A stretch of 22,500 bases of DNA from Prorocentrum cordatum (Eukaryota; Sar; Dinophyceae; Prorocentrales; Prorocentraceae), in contig CAUYUJ010014340.1 in assembly GCA_963575745.1 (NCBI GenBank), forward strand, positions 65,001 through 87,500. The letters are read 5' to 3'. Positions 8,243-17,222 of the stretch are shown in pieces. The notes under the pieces were generated by a model that ran no database searches, was not told the DNA's origin, and was given only the letters and a program-made list of their open reading frames with translations. Within the stretch, counting starts at the first letter, position 1. Every line of letters starts with the position of its first letter. A program made the translations under genes and the position numbers.

Positions 8243-9003
8243 TTACTAGCACGTGGGGACACTCCGTTCTCACCAGTGCCAGGGTTTTCATAGGAGGCGG
8301 GCAATACCCCCACTTTGTGGGGGGGCCGGTTCAAGCTCTACCAAATTTCCAAACGACTCTTCGCCACCACCCACACCCAGCTTCCCGCCCTATGACGTTC
8401 GGACACTTCACTTCGTGGCATGCGGACGACCGTGGCTACTATTCAGGGCCCCGCGGCCGACGACGACGGCGTGCGCGCGCGAAGAAAAAACGAATGTGTC
8501 CCGCATGGTATTATTTGACAGGGATGATGGCCCTGGCAGGTGCGCAACCGTTGTTGCAGAAGTTCGAAAAAGTTGCTCGCAAAAGCCCGTTTGACAGAAA
8601 TGTTTAAAAAGTGTTGGGTTTCCTACGAATCCGCAAGAGCGCGGGATGAAATTTTGACATTTTTTTTGAAAAAAAACCATTGGTTTTTTGATGTTTTTAT
8701 GTTAAAAGCGCTACGAAAACTAAGGTTTTGGAAGGATTTCGTCTTGCGCGCGCGAATGTCCACTTTACCTTACTTTTTTCAAGGGATTCTTGAAGTTTGG
8801 ATATGTTAGAACAAGAAATGTCCACTTTAGCTTATTTTTTGCAAGGGAAAGCGGGCGTCAACAAAACAACCGGATCTGGATCACATCGTTTTGCCTGAGG
8901 CTTCCTCACGAAAATGATGAAAACGTGGCTGCGGCCTAGGCGCGGCGGGGGGGCCATGCACCAGGGGTCCCAACAATAATTATTCTTAAGAAGAAATAAT
9001 GTT
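8243..9003 (+). mobile_element. Repeat family copy A4
   Basis: Same head as A1 and A6 (ATTACTAGCACGTGGGG), with the hairpin at 8307-8323. Compared with A1 it has small indels in the T/A homopolymers around 8655-8680, and the terminal palindrome in its second form (TTATTCTTAAGAAGAAATAA, containing the 10 bp palindrome TTCTTAAGAA). It abuts B1 head to tail. Confidence 0.7.
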
Positions 9004-9019
9004 CAACAACAGCAACAGC

Positions 9020-9065
<46 letters not shown>

Positions 9066-9136
9066 CCAACAGCAGCAGCAGTAGCAGCAGCAGCAACAAC
9101 AACAACACCACCACCACTACCACCACCACCACCACC

Positions 9137-9183
<47 letters not shown>

Positions 9184-9184
9184 C
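9004..9184 (+). repeat. Compound CAA/CAG/CAC tract 5
   Basis: The order is CAA, a CAGCAG block with one TAG, CAA, about 16 CAC units with one TAC, then CAA again. All triplets keep the same phase. The block order suggests successive single-base changes within a CAA array followed by local expansion. Confidence 0.95.
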
Positions 9185-9222
9185 GACCCGGGCGAAACCC
9201 AATCGGGCGAAACCGACTCGTG
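9185..9222. repeat. Two units of the GGGCGAAACC minisatellite
   Basis: CGGGCGAAACCCAAT and CGGGCGAAACCGACT match the array at 5164-5300 and again sit directly beside a CAA tract, here on its right side. Confidence 0.7.
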
Positions 9223-9530
9223 CCCCACTCCCCTTCCCATCCTCATCGCCTCCCCTCCCTCTCCCCGTTCCCCCTCCCCGAGCCCCCGCCTGCGAAAGGA
9301 GCCGCGTAACTGGGGGCGGACAGTTCCCCTCACCTGCCACGGGCTCCCGCGCGCGTGCATGACGAGGGGTGGGAGCAGGAGGGAGGAGGGAGCAGGAGGG
9401 AGCGGGATGAGGAGCAGGAGGGAGGAGGGGAGAGGATGAGGATAAGGAGCAGCAGGGAGCAGGGAGAAGGATCAGGACAAGCCGAGCACCCTCCGATCCC
9501 AAGTCCCCTCCTCACAGGTCCCTACAAGCA
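9223..9530. other. C-rich then purine-rich segment
   Basis: A CCCTCCCC-rich stretch to about 9300 is followed by GGGAGCAGGAGGGAGGA-type purine-rich sequence at 9360-9480. No gene is called; the open frames here are Arg/Glu/Gly low complexity. Confidence 0.5.
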
Positions 9531-10200
9531 TTCCTTACAATGCGGGAAGCACCCCTTTGGAAGGCGAGCACATGAGTGGCCTCTTGTTCGGCGAGAGCAC
9601 CTTGTCAAAGGATCCGCCCAGTATCCTTCGAGGTGGTCAGGTAGGATCAAAGGACGTGCCAAACCAAAATTCAACTTGAGAGAAGATAGAAAATACCCTC
9701 CATGTGCGTAAGCGTAGCTCTTGCAATCTCGAAACTCTGATCGAAAATCCTACACAAATCTCAAGCTAGAGTCCCGTGTTCAAAGAGATCCGGATTTGCC
9801 GCACAATGCTGACTGCATGGCCGTAATGCTGGACGAAAACTGCAGCGAGAAGCCGGTGATGAAAAGAAACCGGCTTGCATGCGTGTAACTGTTGGGATAC
9901 AGCCAACCCGCAGAGTAAGGATGCGCGATAAGGATGCGAGGGCCTTGGACGCCTATTTCGAAGCTTCCCGAGCGGGGCGCGGCCAACGAGAGTGTCCAAG
10001 GATAGACCCAGGAAGCAAGGATGCAAGGGTACCCTTGGGAGGGATGCCTATCCTCACTCTGCGGGTCGACTGCATGCTGAGAGCAAGGCGCGCGGTTCTG
10101 AAAGAGAGAGCCGCACCTCGAGCACGGGGCCGGCCTCCAGGCGCGCAGCCGCTGGATGCTGTTTCTGGCGCCTGCGCGCGGCTCCAGGACGAGGGCACGT
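9531..10200. other. Mixed-composition sequence without a recognisable gene
   Basis: Composition is ordinary and several frames of 60-150 codons are open, but none gives a recognisable motif or a clearly better codon pattern than its competitors. Short AAGGATGC-type direct repeats occur at about 9918-10025. I see no RNA gene. Confidence 0.35.
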
Positions 10201-10620
10201 ACGTTGAACACGGCCCGCCCTCCCACATACACAGGCTGGGGTGCTTCACTTCGGACACGTCCTCAGTGCTGCAACATTGAGATAGGCAGACACTGCCACT
10301 CCAACCACGTGGAGTCAGAACGCGCAGCAGTACCCAAGAATCAACTCTCCGATCACAAGACAGGAGGACATGATATCCTCCATCCACCACCATCAATGAA
10401 CACGGCCCGCCCTCCATCCGTGCAACAGCTAGACAAATCTAGAACGAGTGCGCGCGGCGACATGACGAACCCACATTTTGATGATTTCCCGCCGTCCGTC
10501 CGTGCAGCTGTCGGAAGCTTACGAATGCTTACGAATACACGCGGCGCCAAGGCGAGAGCCACATTTTGACAATGGCGCGCGCTCCATCCATGCTGCTGTT
10601 GGAAACTGAAAAGCCTCAGG
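10201..10620. repeat. Degenerate ~90-100 bp tandem repeats
   Basis: A diverged unit recurs: AACACGGCCCGCCCTCC at about 10208 and 10400, then CCACATTTTGATGAT at about 10471 and CCACATTTTGACAAT at about 10559. Each of the later units continues into a CCGTCCRTGCWGCTGTYGGAA-like segment. Divergence between units is high, so the array is old. Confidence 0.5.
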
Positions 10621-10664
10621 GTCGTGGCTGTTGAAGCAATATCGCGCGAAACGCCCAGCCCGTT

Positions 10665-10967
10665 CTACTGACACGCCCGCTGATCCGAGGAAACAGAATT
10701 ACCAATTGGGAAGAGGGATTGGAAAGGAGAAGGCAGGAGGAGGAAGCAGGAGGAGCCAGCCCCCCTCTCCGCGAGGCCGCCCAGCAGGTACCGGGGCGTG
10801 AAAGTGATGTCGAGGGAGTCCCCCCGCGTCAGCGGCAACTGCGGCTTCGGGCGCTGGCTGTGGGACAAGTCCGTGCTGAGCTGCACCTGGCCCAAGCCCA
10901 GACCTCTAGCGCAACGAACAATCGGCACGGTGGCTGACTCGCCGTTGTCAGCCTCTGGAGCCCGCAT
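10665..10967 (-). pseudogene. Weak coding-like fragment
   Basis: A 100-residue minus-strand frame with a plausible strand-rich middle (PLTRGDSLDITFTPRYLLGG at residues about 48-67). The C-terminal part becomes Ser/Phe/Leu low complexity from the purine-rich DNA at 10700-10760. A plus-strand frame at 10798-11037 competes. No family is recognised. Confidence 0.2.
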
Positions 10968-11039
10968 CGTTTCTCGGGGCGATTTAACACGGCCCGCGAA
11001 GCTAAGCCGGTCTGGAAGAAAAGGTCGAGAACTCTGAAC

Positions 11040-11780
11040 GCCCGTGCCACGTCACGGAAAACTCACGATGTCGGAGGCATTGGATAGCGGACTGGGATGG
11101 CGTCCGCATGCAACTGTGAGATGTGTGGGCGGTGCGCGCCATCCCAAAGCTCTGAATATAAAGTGCACATTTCAAGGTATGGCCCACGGCTCGAGTACAA
11201 GCAATTCTGTTCGGGCAGGGTGGCCACGGTAGCTCCGCGGACTGATATCCGCAATACCTGTTGGAATCAATCCACTCTGAGGGGGAGGGCTCAGCCAGGG
11301 GGAACGTGTGGCAAGTGCGATATGGAAAATGTTCACTGATTGTGATTTTGTCTCTCGTACTCGGCACAGTCGTCGAAAGAGAAGAGCAGGCGAAGGCGTA
11401 GGTGACGGTATCGGCGGTGAGGATGTCAGCAGTGGCGTAGCTGAGGGGATAGACGAAGGCGTAGCCAACGAGGGCGACGTGCATTTCGATCGGCAGCGTA
11501 GGCATAAGCGCAGGTGAAGACGTGGGAGAGGGTAGGCGAAGGCGCACGTGACGGTGCTGGCGATAGCGATAGCGTTGGAACATATGGTGATGATGTCGGC
11601 AATGGCGCACAGCCAGGCTGCTGAAATAAGGAACGAAGCCCCCCTTTCCCAAGTCGAGCCGTGAAATCCGAAGGAGCGGCCGTAAAATCCGAAGGAACCC
11701 CGAAGGGGCTCGCCACCAAAGGAGCAACGGAACGCATGCAAACGTAAGGGACGCCGAGCCCCTGCCGACATCGAGCTGGC
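11040..11780. other. Non-repetitive stretch with weak GGYGAWGGYGTA periodicity
   Basis: Between about 11375 and 11580 the plus strand is enriched in GGCGAAGGCGTA/GGTGACGG-type elements, read as Gly/Glu/Val-rich in one frame. It may be a decayed minisatellite. At 11661-11700 the phrase AAATCCGAAGGA occurs twice about 25 bases apart, followed by a small GGAACCCCGAAGGGG foldback. No convincing gene. Confidence 0.35.
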
Positions 11781-12291
11781 CCCTACTTCAGCGGACGGAA
11801 CGCAGGCGAGCGCACAGAGACGGAAAGGGGGGAGGACGAGAGGGCGGCAGGCCCCGGGCCCAGGCCCAGAACGGGCTCTCGGTGCGAAGGAGTCCGGCCC
11901 CGACGCGCACCGGAAAGCGCCCAGAAGGCTCGCACCTCAGCGATGTCGAGAAGCCCAGAGAATGCGGAGAGATGGGGGGGAATCCTGTGATTTGTGCGTA
12001 TGGGGCTCCGTAGCCCACCCCGCCCAAGAGCGTGCGGACTCGCTGTCGGGGCGCAGCGCGTCGCCGACTCCAGCTCGGCGCTTTCCTCCCCTGAGCCGGT
12101 CCTCCCCCCGGCGTTCCCCTTCAAAGCAAGCAGCGGCGAAGCGTCTACAACAGCTCGGGGTGCAGTGCCCTCACCTCGGGGGCGGGCCAGGGGGGAAAGC
12201 GAGAGCGGGAAGGCCTTCTCGAAGGCGGCGGGGCTCCGCAGAGGGCCTCCGGCCCTCTGGGACTCTTCGGCGCCTCCGGGGTGGGAACTCC
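11780..12291. other. GC-rich stretch open in several frames, no gene called
   Basis: Both strands are open for 100 or more codons (minus 11783-12325, plus 11962-12576), with Ala/Pro/Arg/Ser-rich products. A segment at 11918-11955 is related to sequence at 12408-12495, partly inverted. Confidence 0.35.
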
Positions 12292-12395
12292 TTGGAATCA
12301 TATCTAACATCAACTTTAATTTCATGTTTGTCGATATTTATAACTATTTCTGAAAGTATGGTAAAATCTTCTGCGATTGCATTGTTTTCTAAGCT
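12292..12395 (-). other. AT-rich island inside GC-rich DNA, coding-like on the minus strand
   Basis: About 100 bases are AT-rich, in sharp contrast to both flanks. The minus strand reads without a stop through IAEDFTILSEIVINIDKHEI and then KVDVRYDSKEF, an ordinary-looking peptide rich in Ile/Asp/Lys as AT-rich genomes encode. The open frame (12171-12536) continues into Arg/Pro-rich sequence, where it stops looking like protein. It could be a captured fragment of organellar or foreign DNA, or chance. Confidence 0.35.
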
Positions 12396-12559
12396 GGGGA
12401 ACTTCCGAGCCTTCTGGGAGGGCCCGCCCCTTCTCACTTCCCCCCTAGGCTGGCCGCCGACTCGAACCTCAGCGATATCGAGAGGCCCAGGGTGCGATAC
12501 CCACATCCACACGAAATTACGCTCTCTAACAAGCATCTGGAGGCGAATGCGACCGTGGC

Positions 12560-12700
12560 GGCCAGGGTCCCCCTGAAGGCCTCCAAGATGCCAGAAACGT
12601 CCAGGAGCTCCCCTTCCCCTTGATCATCGATCCTTCCCATCCAGACGTCTCCAGAGATTACCAGAAACCTCCAGAGGCCACCAGAAGCAACATTCATAAC
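12560..12700. repeat. Degenerate CCAGA/CCTCCAGA minisatellite
   Basis: The phrases CCAGAAACGTCCAGGAG, CCAGACGTCTCCAGAGA and CCAGAAACCTCCAGAGG recur with 10-12 base spacing, leading into the next CAA tract. Confidence 0.5.
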
Positions 12701-12719
12701 AACAGACCACATACAACAT

Positions 12720-12938
12720 ACAACACGCAACAGCAGACAACAGGCAACAACAACAACAACAACACCCACAACAACAACCACCACCACAATTGCAGCACTG
12801 CCACAACAACAAAACAAACAACAACAACCATTGCCTAAACCACGAAACCAACGACAACACTATCAAACTCAACAACAACAACAACAACAACAACAACAGC
12901 AGCAGCAGCAACAGCAGCAACAACAACAACACCAACAA
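12720..12938 (+). repeat. (CAA)n tract 6, diverged
   Basis: CAA with many single-base changes (CAC, CAG, ACA interruptions), including a CAG block at about 12895-12920. It is the most eroded of the long tracts. Confidence 0.85.
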
Positions 12939-13105
12939 TCATTATAGGACTGATCGCTCTTATTTGCCCGCGCGCCATTCAAAACAAGTTCCCCACACCC
13001 TCGATACCCGCCCTGTTTGTGTCCGATCACACCCGACTTGGGCGGAGTGTTTCTCTTTGCGGGGGGCGGCGGGCTTAGACAGGCGGGCCCGCCATTGGAA
13101 TTGGT

Positions 13106-13510
13106 GTGGGCCCTGCAAAGAGAGGAGGGGGGAACGAGGGAGAGTGGGAGGAGGGGAGGAAGAGGGACGAAGGAAAAGGGAGAACGCCAGGAGAAAAGGA
13201 GCAAAGAAGGGGGCGGTTCATTAAAGGCAGAGGGCGAAAGAAAGAGAGAGAGAGAGACACAACAAAACATATACGAGAGGTAGACAAAAAAGAGAAAGAG
13301 GGGACAGAGAGAAAGAGAGAGACAGAGAGAAAAAAAGAGGGAGAAAGGAGGCAGGAGTGGCGAGTGGAAAGGGAGGAGGGAGAGGAGGGATAGGGGATAG
13401 GGCAAAAAGGCATAATGATGAGGGAAAAGAAGGGGGGAAAGAGAAGGGAGAAGAAGAGGGAGGAGGGAAGAGGGAGGAGGGAGAGGGAGGAGGAGCAGGA
13501 AGGTAAGATC
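13106..13510. repeat. Polypurine GA-rich tract
   Basis: About 400 bases almost wholly A and G on the plus strand, built from GAGAGA, GGGAGGA and AGAAAG elements. The minus-strand Ser/Leu/Pro-rich frames here are by-products of the composition. Confidence 0.85.
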
Positions 13511-13522
13511 GTGAACGTTCGA

Positions 13523-13913
13523 ATGAATCCTAAGCGAAAGCGCCGTTCCTGAAGGAAGTCTCGGGCGGGAGCCCACGACGGGCGGGCGATCCCCTGACCA
13601 ACGGGTCGGGCGGGCGGAACATTCAAACGGGGATGCCTGAATATGGCGAAAACGCAATTCCTCGATAAAATATGAAGGGCTCTCTGGCGGGAGCGGGGGT
13701 CTTGATTAAATTGCGAGGAAGTCTTGATCGAGGAAGTCTCAAGCGGGAACGCCGTTCCTGAGCAAACTGTGGGGAAGTCTCGGATGGGAGCGGGGGTCGT
13801 GACCCAATTGCGAGGAAATCACAAGCGGGAGCACCGATCCTAGGTAAATTGTGAAGGAGTTTTAGGAGCGGGGGTCATGAGTAAATTTGGAAGAGGTCTC
13901 ACGCGGGAGCCGT
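13523..13913. repeat. ~40 bp satellite with two alternating unit types
   Basis: Units beginning GCGGGAGC occur at about 13688, 13743, 13786, 13826, 13866 and 13903, with an older pair near 13530-13560. Type b continues GCCGTTCCTGAGCAAA; type a continues GGGGGTCATGAGTAAATT. The types alternate from 13688, so the evolving unit is about an 80 bp dimer. A type b unit reappears at 22476-22500 at the right edge. Confidence 0.75.
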
Positions 13914-14075
13914 TGTTGTTGTAATCCGGGGTGCCAGGGGTCCAGTTTGAGCACCAAGACTTCCCCTGTCAGAAAACAGGGTGCGAGCGTCGAAGGGCAC
14001 ACTTTGATTGAGAAAACGCAGCATGCACCGGTGATGGGGGGATCAACAACAATTATCATTCAGAAACGAAGCGTC

Positions 14076-14142
14076 TACAACAACAACCACATCAACATCA
14101 TCAGTACCAACATCAGCGACAACAACAACATCAACAAACCAA
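14076..14142 (+). repeat. (CAA)n tract 7, degenerate
   Basis: CAA with CATCAA and CAGTACCAACATC interruptions, following the C1 terminus. Confidence 0.75.
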
Positions 14143-14179
14143 AAACGCCCCCTGGCGCCTGGATGCACGGAGTAATAGA

Positions 14180-14418
14180 TACCCCGTGTACCCGATACAA
14201 AGAATAACATGCCACCTTATTCCTTGTATCCGATACACGGAATAATCAAACCCCACTATTCCGTGCATCCGAAACACGGGGTAATAGGCCGCTATGACTC
14301 CGTGTACCCGGTACACGGTTAAAACAAAAACTCTGCTACTCCATATACACGGAGTAATGGGCCCCTATTGCCCCGTGTGCGCGGAGGGCCCCATATAACT
14401 CCGTATACAAGGAGGAAT
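14180..14418. repeat. Array of seven imperfect hairpins with CCG loops
   Basis: Seven inverted repeats of about 22-29 bases are centred near 14194, 14231, 14272, 14308, 14347, 14376 and 14407. The clearest are CCGTGTAC-CCG-GTACACGG at about 14301-14319 and TGTAT-CCG-ATACA, flanked by TTATTCC/GGAATAA, at about 14217-14245. A half-unit (CACGGAGTAATAG) precedes them. The left hairpins are nearly perfect and the right ones are decayed. Spacers are GC- or AT-variable and not conserved, unlike a CRISPR array. Confidence 0.75.
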
Positions 14419-14589
14419 CCGCCGACACTGTTGGCGTGTGTGGGGTGTCTGTCCGGTCCCGTCGACGGGGAGCCTTCTTTCGTCCACTCCTTCCTCATTC
14501 GGAGAAAGGGTTCGCAGCTTGAGGGAATTCCATCCACATATGTCGTTACGTCAAATGGAAGCCCCTTCCCTTTGTCCCTTCCCTGGCGG

Positions 14590-14835
14590 AAGGGGGGTCC
14601 GAAGGGGGGGGTCAAATTCGCATCGCCTCTGGGGGTCCTCCTCTCCCACGCTGGTCCTTCTCCGGCGCGCTGGTCCTCTCCGGGTCCTCCTCCCCAGGCG
14701 GGGTGAAGTCCCAGGGGGGGAGGGGAGTCAAATATGCATCAGTCCCTGGGGGTCCTCCTCCCCCTCCCCTCCCCTCTCCCACGCCTGTCCTCCTCCGGTC
14801 CTCTTCCCCAGGGGGGGGGATCCCAAGGGGGAGTC
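14590..14835. repeat. ~116 bp tandem repeat
   Basis: GTCAAATTCGCATC at 14611 and GTCAAATATGCATC at 14727 start two units. Both continue CTGGGGGTCCTCCTC and then CACGC.TGTCC/GGTCC elements. A third, partial unit begins at about 14810. Confidence 0.6.
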
Positions 14836-14948
14836 CTTTTCCTCCTCCTTTTCCTTTTCCTCCTCCTCCTCTTCCTCCTCCTCCTCCTCCTCCTCCTCCT
14901 CTTCCTCGTCCTCCTCCTCCTTTTCCTCCTCCTCCCCCTCCTGGTCGT
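14836..14948. repeat. (TCC)n pyrimidine tract
   Basis: TCC triplets with occasional TTTTCC and TCG changes, ending in GTCGTCGTCGAT. It resembles the left part of the large tract at 16593. Confidence 0.9.
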
Positions 14949-15043
14949 CGTCGATGTCTTTCAGGGTCGGCGGCACCGGCCGTCAGGCCTTCACAATACA
15001 GCTTTATTACTCCATATATGCCGGCGCCCGCCAGCGTCGCGAA

Positions 15044-15106
15044 CAACGACAACAACAACAACACATACAACAACAACAACAACACATACAAAAACAACAA
15101 CAACGA

Positions 15107-15148
<42 letters not shown>

Positions 15149-15216
15149 CGAAAACAACAATAACAACAGCACCAACACCAACAACAACAACAACAATAAA
15201 AAGAACATCATCATCG

Positions 15217-15254
<38 letters not shown>

Positions 15255-15319
15255 AGCAGCAACAACAGCAACAACAACAGCAACAACAGCAACAACAACA
15301 GCAACAACAACAACAACAA
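15044..15319 (+). repeat. (CAA)n tract 8, about 275 bp
   Basis: The longest CAA tract, with GAA, TAA, ACA and CAG interruptions. The internal block CAGCAACAACAG at about 15255-15305 forms a secondary repeat. Confidence 0.95.
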
Positions 15320-16471
15320 TCATTTTACCCGAACGCTCAGTGTTCTCACCAGTGCCAGGGTTTTCATGCGACGCGAAACAATACCCCCACTTCGTGGGGG
15401 GGCAGTTCAAGCTCTACCAAATATCCAAACGACTCTTCGCGACCACCCAAACCCAGCTTCCCGCCCTATGACGTTGGGACACTTCACTTCGTGGCGTGCG
15501 GACGACCGTGGCTACTACACTGGCGTGGGGTACACACCCACAGAACTTGGTCACTTATTCGGGGCGCGCGTGTGCCCAGCATCCTGCAATTGTGACATAC
15601 AATACATGACACAGACAGACAGAGAGAGAGACAGAGAGCAGACAGAGAGAGAGACAGAGAGAGCGGAGTTGGTCACATTTTTGGGGCAAGTTCCTGAGAT
15701 CGTCGTGTTTTTTGTTGGTCTTGCGCGCGCGAATGTCCACTTTACTTTTTTTTTGCAAGGGAATATTGATTATGTTAGAACAAGAAAAAGTAGCTCGCGC
15801 GAGCTCATGTAACATAAATGTTGAAAAACCATTGGTTTTGTGGGAGTCGGACAGCGCGCGCGGGATGAAATTTGGACATTTTTTTTTTTTGAAAAACCAT
15901 TGGGTTTTTGATGTTTTTATGTTGAAATCGTTACGAAACCTAAGGTTCTGGAAGGATTTCGTCTTGCGCGCGCGAATGTCCACTTTACCTTATTTTTTGC
16001 AAGGGATTATTGAAATTTGATTATGTTAGAACAAGAAAAAGTAGCTCGCGCGAGCTCATGTAACATAAATGTTGAAAAACCATTGGTTTTGTGGGATTCG
16101 GACAGCGCGCGCGGAAGGACATTTTGACAATTTTTTCTTTAAAAAACCATTGGGTTTTTGATGTTTTTATGTTAAAATCGTTACGAAACTAAGGTTTTGG
16201 AAGGATTTCGTCTTGCGCGCACGAATGTCCACTTTACCTTATTTTTTGCAAGGGATTCTTGCAATTTGATCAAGTAAGAACAAGAATTTTCATTTTATAG
16301 TGTTTTTTGCAAGGGAAAACGGGGGGGAACAAAACAACCGGATCCGGTACTAATCCACTTTTCTGAAGCTTTCGCGAAAAAATGATGAAAATGTAGCTGC
16401 GGCCTAGGTTTTGGAGGGGGGTCGTGTACCAGGGGTCCCAACAATAATTATTCTTAAGAAGAAATAATGTT
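15320..16471 (+). mobile_element. Repeat family copy B2 (~1.15 kb)
   Basis: Almost identical to B1 along the full length, including the CAGA/GA microsatellite (15610-15664) and the ~245 bp internal duplication. The hairpin is at 15384-15400 with loop TTC. Differences are small indels in T runs, a few substitutions, and GGGGGGGAAC instead of GGATTACAAC near 16320. The terminus has the TTATTCTTAAGAAGAA form. Unlike the other copies, no CAA tail follows: the sequence goes TTTAACAGCATACAATG. Confidence 0.7.
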
Positions 16472-16592
16472 TAACAGCATACAATGTAACACCTACGCAG
16501 CACCCCGCAATTGCGGATAAGAGTGAATGGGCGGGCGCGGGCGAGGCGGACGTCGAGCCGGCCGACCTCGTGGCCCTCACCATCCCTGTCGA
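16472..16592 (+). other. Short unique segment before the triplet tract
   Basis: GC-rich, with a short protein-like reading (GEADVEPADLVALTIPVDGA) that runs into poly-Leu from the TCC tract. Too short to call a gene. Confidence 0.3.
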
Positions 16593-16648
16593 TGGCGCCC
16601 TCCTCCTCCTCCTCCTCCTCCTCCTCCTCCTCGTCCGCGTCCTCGTCC

Positions 16649-16680
<32 letters not shown>

Positions 16681-17109
16681 CTCCTCCTCCTCCACCTCCT
16701 CCTCGTCCTCCGTTTCCTCGTCGTCCTCCTCCTTCTATTATTGTTTTCTTATTCGTCTTCTTATTATCCTTCTCCTTCTTCTTTTTCTTATTACTATTAG
16801 TACTCTGATTCTTCTTGTTAAATTCTTATGTTTCCTACTAATATTCCTCTTATTATTGTTATTTTTATTATTCTTCGTGTTTGTCCTCCTCTTCCTCCTC
16901 CTCCTCCTTCTCCTCCTCCTCCTCCGCCTCCTCCGCCTCCTCCGCCTCCTCCGCCTCCTCCGCCTCCTCCGCCTCCTCCGCCTCCTCCGCCTCCTCCGCC
17001 TCCTCCGCCTCCTCCGCCTCCTCCGTTTCCTCCGCCTCCTCCGCCTCCTCCGCCGCCTCCTCCTCCTCCTCTTCCTCTTCCTCTTCTTCGTCTTCTTCTT
17101 ATTATTATT

Positions 17110-17140
<31 letters not shown>

Positions 17141-17184
17141 ATATTCTTCTTCTTCTTCTTATTATTATTATTCTTATTATTATT

Positions 17185-17222
<38 letters not shown>

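Larger units (their letters stand above)
12939..14075 (+). mobile_element. C-type element copy C1 (~1.14 kb)
   Basis: It starts ATCATTATAGGACTG directly after CAA. Its first ~120 bases match the start of C2 at 20980 with an estimated three quarters identity, including GATACCCGCCCT. Then come a purine-rich tract (13106-13510) and a 40 bp satellite (13523-13913). The right end (ATGCACCGG, CAACAACAATTATCATTCAG, then CAACAACAACC) is a degenerate version of the A/B terminus. It therefore looks like a third member of the CAA-tailed family with an unrelated body. No coding frame is convincing. Confidence 0.5.

Noticed and set aside
14180-14418. CRISPR-like array
   Set aside because: Repeats are diverged hairpins, spacers are short and uneven, no cas-like gene is present, and the surroundings are eukaryotic in character.
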